From CAYYNP01 sp964472545 (lineage in GTDB: Bacteria > Planctomycetota > Planctomycetia > Pirellulales > Thermoguttaceae): DNA of 37,592 bases. The stretch covers positions 1 through 37,592 of the forward strand of contig CAYYNP010000061.1 of the NCBI GenBank assembly GCA_964472545.1, written 5' to 3'. Made by a program: the position numbers and the translations under genes. Shown here one piece after another: positions 23,701-33,200 of the stretch (positions are counted from its first letter, which is position 1; every line of letters begins with the position of its first letter). The notes under the pieces are model-generated. The model was not told the origin of the DNA and made no database searches. It worked only from the letters and a program-made list of their open reading frames with translations.

Positions 23701-26700
23701 CGCTCGCCGTCGAAGCCTCGCCGAGGAGCGCGGCCCCGGGCGGCGAGAGCCTGTTCTCCGCCCGGGAGATCCCGTTGGACGACACGGCACACTCGACCGA
23801 AACGACGTTCACGCTAGCGGGAGTGGGGCAACACGCCTGGTTTTCGATCAACGGCCCAGCGGCGTCCGAGTTGACCTTTGCGCTGAGCGACGTGCCGCCG
23901 CAACTCGATCCGAAGATCGACGTCTACGAGCAGCTTCATCCCGAGAGTGTGCCCAATCCGGCGCAGCTTGGGCGAATCCTGTATCTGCACGGCGAGCACG
24001 GCGAATTCAACCTCGACCGGCATCTGGTCGACCGGCACGTCGACCGGATCGAGCACAACGACCAACGGGCCCGGGCCGTGTTGCTGCGGCCGGAGCTACT
24101 TGCGTCGTACGACGCGGTCGTGGTCGACGCGATTTCCCGGCCGGGCGACTTCGGCCTGGACACGCCGGCGGTAATCGAGTCCGTCGAACGTTACGTCGAA
24201 CAGGGTGGCCGTTTCGTGGTCTTTTCGCCGCGGTGTCACGTGAAGCTGTTCGATGTGGAGAACGTCGAGTGGGACAAGCACTTCCAGGACAACGTGCAGC
24301 CGTGCTATCCGCCCCATCCGCTGCTGGCCGGCCGCACGCGGTCCAACCGTTTGAGTGGTTGGCCCGGCCCGGAGTCGTTCGGCTATTGGGTCCACGACCC
24401 GGCCAGCGGCTTTCAGTCCGTAGCGGTCGACTGGCGAGATCCGCGCCGGCGGGCCGTGACGCTGGTCAAGTCGCTCGGGCAGAGTTTCCAGGACGGGGGC
24501 CACATCGTGCTCGACGCCCAGCCGGTCGGCTTCGACGCCAACGTAGACGCAGCCGTTTGGAAGCTCTACAAGTATCTGGGCAAACCGCCGCTCGTGCGGC
24601 ACGTCGGCGCGTTCGACGCCACCGAAATGGCCAAGCTCGGCGGCAACGAGCGGTTCACGATCACCACGCAGCCCACGACGTACTTCCTCAAGGTGGCCAA
24701 CGGCGTCACGTCGCACGCCTTGCGGCCGATGCGGCTGACGGTCACCGCCACGGCGCCTGCGGCAACGCTCGACGACGACGGGCGTCCGGAGCAGGCGGTG
24801 GCGGTCGAGCCCGGCCATCGGCTGCCGGGCTACATCTACCCCAACGGCGACGTCGACTGGCGGGAAGTCACGGTGCACGGCCGTGGTGTGCTCTCGCTCG
24901 AAGTCGGCGACGTGCCGGAAAACGTTGACCCGGTGGTCCACGTTCGCCGCAAGACGTCGGCCGAGAAACCGCTGCGCGTGCTATATCTGGAGGCCGATCC
25001 GCAGCACGAGATCGACGGCTCGCGGTTCGAGGGCGTGCAGATCACACGCGTCGGCGCCGGGGAGCTTCGCGCCGCCACGGCGCTGGAGGAGTTGGACGAT
25101 TTCGACGTGGTCGTTGTCGGCAACATCTCCGATGCCCGGCAGTTTGGTCTTAGCGAGCGGGAGAACCACCAACGGTTGGCCCGTTTTGTCCAGAACGGCG
25201 GCCTGTGCGTCATCATGCGGCCGTTTGGCTGTTCGTTTGCCGAGAACGGACCACAGATGGGCGGCGTATTGGAATCCGCCAGCAGCCAGTGGAGCGACAC
25301 GTCCGGGCATGCTGCCTACCTGACCGACGGCCGCAAAGTGCCCGGCAGCTACACCTACAACTGGTATCCCCCGCAAAGCGCGTCGCTGCCGCACGCGTTC
25401 ACCTGGTCGTTCGGTGGCCAGACGCGGCGGCTCGACCGCGTGGTGATCTACAACCACGCCAGTACGGCCACCACGCGCGTGAAGGACTTTGAGGTGGCCG
25501 TCAGCAGCGACGGCGAATCGTTCTCTTCCGTCGGATCCTACACGGCCGCGGCGACCGACCGGCGGCAGGTCTTCCGCTTCGAGGCGGCCGACTGCCGGCA
25601 CGTGCGGCTGACGGTGACCTCGAACTACGGGCACCAGAACGAAACGCAGCTCGCCGAGGTCGAATTCTACGGCCCGGATTCGATCGACGGGTTCTTCGGC
25701 GCCGCGTTCTTCGGCGGCCCCACGACCGACGCCGCCGTCTGCGTCGACCCGATGCACCCGATCGCCAGCCGACGCACGCCCGACGGCAACGTCCTCTGGC
25801 CGGGGCACCAGATCGGCGGCTGGTGGACCGGATGGTATGGGGCCGGCTTTCGGCCGATCCACGTCCGCAAGGCGGACCCGCGGCGTCATGCGGTCACGTT
25901 GGAAAAGCGACACGGCAAGGGTCGGATCATGCTGGAGGGCCTCACGCTCACCCGGCCCGCCGACGCCGCCAACGCCGAGGCGATTCTGGCCAACTACTTT
26001 GACGCGGCTCGAACGTACGTGGGAGACTTCGACAACTCGCAGGCACGGACCGCCGGCGGCGAAGAGACGATCGACCTGCCGGTTGACGCCGAGGAGACGT
26101 TTCTGGTTCGCATCAGCGATTCGCACGCGACGGGCAACCACGCCAACCGCTCCGTGCATCCGTATACCTTCTCGGCCGATTTCACCGCCGAAGAAAGCCC
26201 GTACGAACCGAACGACGACGTGGCTCGGGCGACCGAGTTGACGGCCGGCGAAACGATCGACGAGCCGCTCTTCCCCGGCGGCGACGTCGATTGGTATCGC
26301 CTGGTGGTCGAACGTCCATCGATCGTCGATGTGTCGCTCGACGGCGTCGCGAGCAATCTCGACGCGGAGGTCGAACTCTATCGACGCGACCTGCTCGGAC
26401 GCGAGGTGAAGGTCCTCTATCTGGCCTGCCGTCCGGAAGCCCGCTTGGACCGCGCCCGCTGGGGACCGGCCCGCGTGCGATTCACGCGCATCGACGCCGG
26501 CACCGACGCCGAGGCCACGGCACTTTCCAAGCTGGCCGACTACGACGTGGCGATCCTCGACGGGCTGGACGACGTACGCCGCTTCGAGATGCACCGGCCC
26601 GAAACGCTACGGCAGATCAAAGCCTTCGCCGAACAAGGCGGCACGTTCCTGGTTCTCTCACCGCGCGGCCATTCCTTCAGCCTCATCGGCAAAGAGTCGG

Positions 26701-27278
26701 GCGCCGTAATCGAGGGCTATTCCAGCCAGTACTCCGCCGACTACCGTCCCGAGAAGATGTGCGACGGCGCATGGCGGATCGACGGACACGCCGCCGGTTG
26801 GAGCAGCTCCCGCCGAGCCCCGCCGCCGCATTGGTTCGTCTTTCGCCAGGCCGGCGAAAAGCCCGCCGCGATCGATCGGATGGTCGTCCACAGCGGCTCG
26901 GCGACAAAGACCTCGTGCGTGAAGCAGATCGAGATCCTCAGAGCCGACACCACTGCCGACACCAACACGCCGGGCGCGTTTCGTTCGGCTGGGAAGTTCG
27001 AGTGCCAGCAAACGGCCGACGCGCAGGTGTTTCGCTTCGACCCGGTGGCGCCGCGTTTCGTCAGGGTCGTGGTCCATTCCAACTACGGCCACGCCGTCGA
27101 TACGGAACTCGGCCAGCTCGAGTTGTTCGGCCCCGACACGCCCATGGGACTCTTCGGCGTGCGACACGTGCCACAGTGGTTCGACGCCGGGTCGCTGGCC
27201 GCGGTCGACACCGAGCATTGGATTACGCGGCGCCGCGTCGACGGGGCCGCGCGGCAGTGGCGAGGCGTGCATCGATAG
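20727..27278 (+). CDS. Gene D, 5' part: giant secreted protein with PPC, ThuA-like and discoidin-like modules
   Basis: These are 2183 codons up to an in-frame TAG. The ATG follows GGGAG at 20716-20720, and a signal peptide covers residues 1-26. Modules in order (rough nucleotides): PPC-type domains with E-P-N and D-x-D-W/Y-Y/F-x-L signatures at about 21171, 21530, 21925, 22320 and 22720, a degenerate one at 24785 and another at 26200. Four Rossmann-like modules start KVLYLHG, RILYLHG, RVLYLEA and KVLYLAC (about 22935, 23975, 24975, 26405); each has a Y/F-D-x-V/I-V turn and a GGRFVF/GGTFLV strand, as in ThuA/class I glutamine amidotransferase folds. None shows a catalytic Cys. The third and fourth contain an inserted discoidin/F5-8-type domain (about 25280-25670, 26715-27125). 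PPC domains often mediate secretion or surface attachment. Function overall unknown. Confidence 0.85.
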   Translation: MVDKRRIPCLVWLLLAAATARGAAAAEPDDLAERLERATAVTSGKAVEIVLAAAGEAAYLSIDVPAPGKGYLDVTVTDVPDEIAPWLRILDADGKELAGVRRDAGTPLFSRTELASPGKHFIALASQTPEQVSPQPMSVRVEFKALGGDAEPNNDFDHATAIDLGKPIAGSLFPSGERDYFKLAIPEPGGGELAIAVAPDDPSDVHYGVYLYGAQRQWLDERTVTGGEPCLLRLSAIAAGDAYVLVQSGRTGARLPYTLRVDYRPAEESEPNGDTQSATALQLGVPAGGQIFPQADHDFFKLEIPAPGRGRVKVVVQNVADGVCPGVDLYDAAGTLIEASNRGPGSKLCYLRHLQEAGTYYIKLHDGDFRLDGRRLSANDDFSRRPYTITATFTAAADAHEPNDDFDKAQTIEPGTPIRATIFGIGYKDYYRLHLPPQTRGTLRARASGLGDGVSPSLHLYNGSKVVLVESSELRRAGSAAAAYRLPGGGDFFLLVRDGGFRESNYRNYPDDAASIEPYTLVVTLDEVNHGAEPNDTIESAGTLTLDRPSVGAMFPGNDVDTYRLKIDDAQTGPVRIRVGDFHDYMRPHVTLLGPNQEHLAAIDRRVPRVVLDADLAQPGTYTIRVQTSLLRTDRRIETADQFDTAPYTIRVCRRPEPPPEASEQEPNDHLATAGRLTPGARIAGKLDRGDDADWYQVPIDAPSLVSFSLFDVPTAIDPKLRVYHMPGSPQGPPKKVLYLHGPDGNFNLDRNFPDLDFTRIEQAAEEAKAALANLDAMQAFDGIVVGVLGDPAGLDLLNPRVQKNIVDYVEAGGRFVFVTPSVPTTLFGVQFIRERAGSAGWDEGLAVDHGAKHPLLDGLAKRRIAGWDGRESIGHFAGFREAGFEMLFAHASDPQQHAVTVAKAIGRGYLIFDAQLLGHADNWPEADWKLRAYLGTPQLTQLGLIDRTENPVGRDRGGWPEHVRYWVDGPGTCLVGVFDPDRNRSSEQPYTLAVEASPRSAAPGGESLFSAREIPLDDTAHSTETTFTLAGVGQHAWFSINGPAASELTFALSDVPPQLDPKIDVYEQLHPESVPNPAQLGRILYLHGEHGEFNLDRHLVDRHVDRIEHNDQRARAVLLRPELLASYDAVVVDAISRPGDFGLDTPAVIESVERYVEQGGRFVVFSPRCHVKLFDVENVEWDKHFQDNVQPCYPPHPLLAGRTRSNRLSGWPGPESFGYWVHDPASGFQSVAVDWRDPRRRAVTLVKSLGQSFQDGGHIVLDAQPVGFDANVDAAVWKLYKYLGKPPLVRHVGAFDATEMAKLGGNERFTITTQPTTYFLKVANGVTSHALRPMRLTVTATAPAATLDDDGRPEQAVAVEPGHRLPGYIYPNGDVDWREVTVHGRGVLSLEVGDVPENVDPVVHVRRKTSAEKPLRVLYLEADPQHEIDGSRFEGVQITRVGAGELRAATALEELDDFDVVVVGNISDARQFGLSERENHQRLARFVQNGGLCVIMRPFGCSFAENGPQMGGVLESASSQWSDTSGHAAYLTDGRKVPGSYTYNWYPPQSASLPHAFTWSFGGQTRRLDRVVIYNHASTATTRVKDFEVAVSSDGESFSSVGSYTAAATDRRQVFRFEAADCRHVRLTVTSNYGHQNETQLAEVEFYGPDSIDGFFGAAFFGGPTTDAAVCVDPMHPIASRRTPDGNVLWPGHQIGGWWTGWYGAGFRPIHVRKADPRRHAVTLEKRHGKGRIMLEGLTLTRPADAANAEAILANYFDAARTYVGDFDNSQARTAGGEETIDLPVDAEETFLVRISDSHATGNHANRSVHPYTFSADFTAEESPYEPNDDVARATELTAGETIDEPLFPGGDVDWYRLVVERPSIVDVSLDGVASNLDAEVELYRRDLLGREVKVLYLACRPEARLDRARWGPARVRFTRIDAGTDAEATALSKLADYDVAILDGLDDVRRFEMHRPETLRQIKAFAEQGGTFLVLSPRGHSFSLIGKESGAVIEGYSSQYSADYRPEKMCDGAWRIDGHAAGWSSSRRAPPPHWFVFRQAGEKPAAIDRMVVHSGSATKTSCVKQIEILRADTTADTNTPGAFRSAGKFECQQTADAQVFRFDPVAPRFVRVVVHSNYGHAVDTELGQLELFGPDTPMGLFGVRHVPQWFDAGSLAAVDTEHWITRRRVDGAARQWRGVHR

Positions 27279-30200
27279 GGCTATTTCACCGACTGGCAAG
27301 CGGCCGGCTTCCGGGCCGTGCTGGCCGACAAGGGGGATTTCGATCGCTTGGGCGCGGATGCCCGGGCGGTCACGATCTGCAAAGCCGTGGGCAAGGGTTT
27401 CGTCATCCTCGACACGCAGGAGCACGGAGACCTCGAACCGGACGCCCATGTGCCTTGGCAGTTCTGGAACTACCTCGACGCAGCCCCTACGCTCGTGAGC
27501 CGCCACAACGGCACGCAAGGAGCCGGCCGGGGACGCCGCGAGCAGTTCCGATTCTTCGCCGAGTCCGGGCAGTATTTCCTGCGCATCGCGGCGACGGAGT
27601 CGTGGCCGTGGTCGTTGGAGAAACTCCGGTTGCAGGTGAATACGACGCCGGTCGAACGCCCCTTCGAGCCCAACCAGCAGCCCCGGGCGGCCACCTGGCT
27701 GGTGTCGGACGTGCCGATTCGCACGAGCCTCTTTCCGGAAGACGACGTCGACTGGTTCCGCTTGGCCGCTGCCAAGCCGGGGCCGCTGGTGTTCGAGTTG
27801 ACCGACGTACCCGACGACCTGGACCCGATGGTCGAGATCTATGCGGCCGATGCGCTGGACGCCCCGTTGAAAGGCTTCAACGCCACGCAAGGCGGCGGTT
27901 ACGGCCACGCCGAGATGTTCCGCTTCGACCTGCCGGACGCGGGAGAGTATCTGCTGAAGGTGTTCACGTACGACTATCACGGCAAGCACGCGAGCCCCCG
28001 GCCGTTTGGGATCCGGGCGAAGTTCGTTCAGGACGAGCAAGCCCGTCCGCCGCGAGTCGCGTCGATCACCCCGGCCGACGGACTGCGAGGTGTTGCGCCG
28101 CGGCCGGCGGTCGTGGTGAACTTCGATCGGCCGCTGCTTCCGGCAACGCTTTCCGCCGAGACGCTCACGATTCGCGACTCCGATGGTAACGTCCTGAATG
28201 GGGCAATCAAGTTCGATCCGGCGCGATATCAGGCGGTTTTTACGCCGTCGGAGGACCTCGCGCCGGGCGAAAGCGTTGCCGTTGCGGCCACCGCCAATAT
28301 CCGCGGGATCTTCGGCGGACAGCTTCCCCAGCCGCAATCGTGGACGTTCGATGCGTTCGATACCGCGCGAGGCGATCCGTGCACCACCACCGTGCAGATC
28401 CGGCTGGAACGCGGCCCGGTCGCCGGCGTGGGAGAAACGCAGGTCGTCGTCACGCCCTCGGTCAGGTTGCAGGCGGGCCCCACGCTGACCGCGCGGCTGC
28501 AAAACGGCACTCAGTTACCGACGGCGCCGTTGAGCCCCGGCGAAGACGGGCAATGGGAGACCAAGCTTACGGTTCCGGCCGGGACGCCCAGCGGCTCGGC
28601 GACGTTTCAGTTCACCGGCGTCGACCAGCGGAACCGGCCGGCGACCGAGATCTCGCAGGGGGCGGCGTTCCTGGTCGACACGCAGCCACCGCCGCCGATG
28701 CCCGCACCCACAGTTCGACCGGCTCCCGGCGGAAGCGCGCGGCTCACCTGGCAGCGGCCGGCCGGTGTGAGCGATCTGGCCGGCTATCGATTGTTCCGCG
28801 CCGCGCAGACGTCGGCCGGCTTGGCCGAGGCGCAACTCGTGCGGTCGATCGTTGGCGCCGATTCGCGCAGTTGGGAAGATCCCGCGCCGGAAGACGCCAC
28901 CTGGGCCTACACCGTTGCCGCCGTCGACCGCGCCGGCAACCGGGGCAAGCGCTCGCCGCCGGTATCGGTAACCACCGATCGCGTTGCCCCAGAGAAGCCA
29001 GTCGTCGGCGTCGCGGCGCGCACATCGGGAAGGCACCGCGTCGAGATCACCTGGCACGCCACCGACGAATCGGGCGTCGACGGCTACAACGTCTACTGTT
29101 TCAAGCCAAGCAAACCGCTTCCAACCTTGACGGCCGCAGCGCCTCTTTCGCGCCAGCGGCGCCCCCGAACGGGCCTTTCCGACGTTCGCGACCGTGACGA
29201 CACGTACATCTACGTCGTAGCCGCCCGCGATGAGGCCGGAAACCTCGGGCCGCAGTCCGAGCCGGCCGAGGTGGTGGTCGATACGCGGATCGCCATCGCC
29301 ACGTTTGCCTTGGCGCAAGACCCGCCGCTGCCGCAAGGCCGGCACACGTTCACCGTAACGCTCGACGAACCGCTGGCCGCGGGCCTCGAACTGACGCTAA
29401 AGATGCCCGACCGGTCGATACGCAAGGCCGAGGTGACCAGGCAGGGCGACCTGCACTACGAAGCGGCGGCCACCTTCACCGAAGACGATCCGGAAGGCTG
29501 GGTCACCTTCCAGCCGGCCGGCGAAGACCGCTACGGCAATCGGGGCATCGCGATTCGCGGCAGCCGCAGTTTCCAAATCGACACCGGCCCGCCGAAGGCC
29601 TGGATTCGCGGCATCGGTTCCCGCGCGGGAATCGGCACGAGGGCGCTGTCCGTCGATTTCAGCGAAGACGTGCCAGACGGCGCGAGCATGGGATACACGG
29701 TCGCGGGCGCCCGCCGCGAGATCGTGCTTCGCCGCGAGAATCCACGGCGTTTCGTCGGCGAGTTGGCCCTGGCGGCCGACGCAGCCAACGGACCGGCCGT
29801 GTTCGACGTCTCGGCAACCGACCGCTTCGGCCACACCGGCGGGCAGATCGTCGAGGGCCGCGACTTCACGATCGATACCGTCGCGCCGCTGCCGCCGATC
29901 CGTCCGGCCGTGCGTCCGGGGCCCGAGCGTTCACTGGCGATCTCCTGGACGTCGCCCACCGGCGAGCCGATCGCTTTCTTCCGGCTCTACGGCGGTACCA
30001 AACCGGACCTCAAGCCGAGCGAAGCGACGCGGCTGATGGACACGATTCGCCGTCCGCAGGCCGAGCATCAATGCCAGCCGGACGAAACGTTGTGGTTCAT
30101 CGTCACCGCGGTCGACCTGGCGGGCAACGAGAGCCCGGCTTCCAAGGCAGTCAAGGGCGTGGCCGACACGGAGCCACCCCCGCCGGTTGGCGACGTGAGC

Positions 30201-33200
30201 GTTGTTCTACCCGCCGACGATCGCTTACGGATTGATTGGAAGCCGCCGGAGACAGACGAGCCGGTTGGCTACCAAGTCTATCGCTCGACGGAAGCTCTCA
30301 CGGACGTTGCCCAGCGCGAACCCGAGCACGAGACGAGCCGGGCTTTCGTGACGGATGCTCCCGAAACGCCGGGAACGTATTACTATCACGTTACGGCCGT
30401 GGACGAAGCCGGTAGCCGGAGCCCGCCCGCCGCCGCCGAAGCGGTCGAATATGACGTCGTGCCGCCGACGGCCACCGTACGCGTCGAACCGGCAACCGGC
30501 ACGCGTCGCTACAGCGACGAGCCGTTCCGTTGGCGGCCGATCGGGGTGCTCTCGGCCGGCGAGAAAACCGTTAGGCTTGAAGTCGACGAGCCTCTGCCGG
30601 AGACGCCCACGTTGCGCTACCGCACGCCGAGCTTCGACTCGCCGCGCGAGATACCACTAACGGAGACCGACGGCCGGTGGCAAGGCACGATCACCATGCC
30701 CGACGCCACCGACGACGGGCTACTGACGTTCTTCTTCCGCGGCACCGACGCCAAAGGAAACGAAGGGCACGAGATCCCCAAGGGCCGGGGCGACAAGTTC
30801 TGGGTCGACACCACGCCGCCAAAGCCGGTCCTGTCGCTCGAAACCACTGCCCGGCCTCGTGGTGCGGTCGAATTGGTCTGGTCGCCATCGGTTGGCGAGC
30901 CGGACGGGTCGCTGACGTACACCGTCTATCGGGCCGACGCGGCGGATGCCGACGTCACCGAGTTGCAGCCGATCGCTTCCGGCATCGGCGAGAACCACGC
31001 CACCGACACGCCGGACGACGACGGCACGTACTACTACGCGGTCGTGGCCGTCGACGCTGGCGGAAACGTCAGCGAGGTCGGCCGTTGGATATCGGCCCTT
31101 TCCGACGGCACGCCGCCGGAGGCCCCGACGCAACTCCAGGCACGAGTCAAGGGCCGCGTATTGCTCACGTGGCAGGCGGAGCAGGACAAGGCGTTGCGCT
31201 TCGAAGTGCTGCGAAACAACGAGCCGCTGACCACCGACGTCATCGATCGGGCACACGTCGATACGCCGCCGGCCGACGGCACGTACGCGTATCAGGTCGT
31301 GGCCGTCGACGCGGCGGGCAATCGGAGCGTCGCGTCGGACACGGTGCCAGTCGAGTTCGTCGACACGCTGCCGGCGGCCACCATCGTTACCGAGCCGGCG
31401 TCGCCGTTGCGCTCGGCGTTTCGCGTGATCGTCACGTCGAGCCTGCCGTTGCGGGAGCCGCCGGAGTTGTTCCTGCACGACGCCGCGGGCAAGGCGATTC
31501 GCGTGGCGACCGAGAAGCGCGACGCCGCCGGCACGCAGTACGTCGGCAGCGTGGAGGTGACCGACGCAACGCGCAACGGACCGGCCCGATTCACCTTCCT
31601 GGGCACGACGCCCGACGGTACCAGAAGCACACGAATCGCCGCCGGCGAATCGATCGTCATCGATACGCGACCGCCCAGCGCCACGATCACACTGACGCCG
31701 TCTTCTCCGGTCAGGCCAGGCCCGTTGCAGGTCGTGCTCGCGCCGTCGGAGCCGCTGGCCGAGAAACCCTCGCTTCGTTGCACGACACCGGGCCGCGGCA
31801 TCCGCGAGATTCCGCTCACGCCCGACCAAGAGAAGTATACCGGCCGCTTCGAGATCGCGGCCGAAGATCTTGACGGCACCGGGCTGTTCGAGTTCTCCGG
31901 CATCGACCTGGCCGGCAACGTCGGCGCGACCTTGCACGGGTCGAAGTTTGTCATCGACAGCCATCCGCCCAAGCCGCCCGCTTCACCGACGGCCGTCGAT
32001 TGGCAGGTGCCCGTCTATCGGGCCGACGAACCGCAGGACGAGATCGTCGGATACAACGTCTACATGGACGCGCGGCAGTTTGTCGGCGTGGAGGGTATGA
32101 CGCCCGTGCAGACGCGCGTCGTGCGATTACCGGTGCGCGTGCTGCCGCCGCACGACGGGGAGTTCTTCTTCGGGGTGACGACGGTCGACAGCACCGGTCT
32201 GGAGAGTCCGCCGTCGGCCGTCATCACGTGCAGTTCCGACCGCACACGGCCGCTGCCGCCGCAGGATGTCAAGGCGGCGGTTTCCGCGGATGCCATCGAG
32301 GTTTCCTGGCAGTCCGACGACGCGGTCGTTTTCTCCGTGTTCGTTCAGCCGCCCGGTAGCGAAAGCCCGCAGGAAGTAGCGCGGCGGATCACGGAGAAGG
32401 CGTGCCGCTACGTGCCCTTGCCCGGCGGCGTGTATCGTTTCCACGTGGTGGCGTTCGACGCGCTGGGCCACGCCAGCGAGGCCTCCGAACCGGCCCGGGT
32501 CGAGTTCCGGCAGCACGCTCCGTTGGCGACGATCGAACTGCCCGGCGCAACGCTCGGACGTGGCACGTTCCCGCTTCGGATGCAGACCACGCGGCCGTTG
32601 ACTCGGCCGCCAAAGTTGCGATTGGTTTGCGAGGGCGGCGATCCGGTCGACGTTGCGTTGGAGGGGGCGGGCACGACGCGGACCGGGGAAGTGACGATTG
32701 GCGAGGCTGTCATCGGCGCCGAAGCCCGCTTCGAATACGAAGGCGTAGCCCTACACGAAGACCGTGAGATTACCGGCCGGGGAATCCTCTCCGGCGGCAC
32801 GCTCCGGCTCGACCTGAAGCCGCCGAGTGCCGAGTTGACGTTTGCCGACGACCTGCCGCGGCGCGACAGACGCGTCGTGCTCCGCGCAGGAAGCTATCCG
32901 CTGGTTGTGATTGCCTCGGAACCGCTCAAAGGCGCGCCGGTGCTTTCGCTGCACGCCAAGACGACGCAAGACGTGCCGCTGACCCGAGAATCCGCCACGC
33001 ACTTCAGCGGCGTGTTGACGATCGATCCTGTGGCGGGCGATCCTGTGGCCGGCGACCACACGGTGGGCGATCATACGGGCGTGTTCGAGATCGCGATGGT
33101 CGACGCCTACGGCAACGAGGGCGACCAGTTGGGCACCGTCACCAACGTCGAGGTCGACGTGACGCCGCCGCCGCAAATTGCCGCCGTGCGCGCCGTTGCA

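Noticed and set aside
27276..27278. Genome-wide reassignment of TAG to an amino acid
   Set aside because: TAG also terminates gene C at 20708-20710 and the small gene at 704-706 in positions where the protein clearly ends.
27318..27320. GTG as an independent start for the 3' part of gene D
   Set aside because: There is no ribosome-binding site, no signal peptide, and the codon falls in the middle of a Rossmann-like module whose first half is upstream of the TAG.
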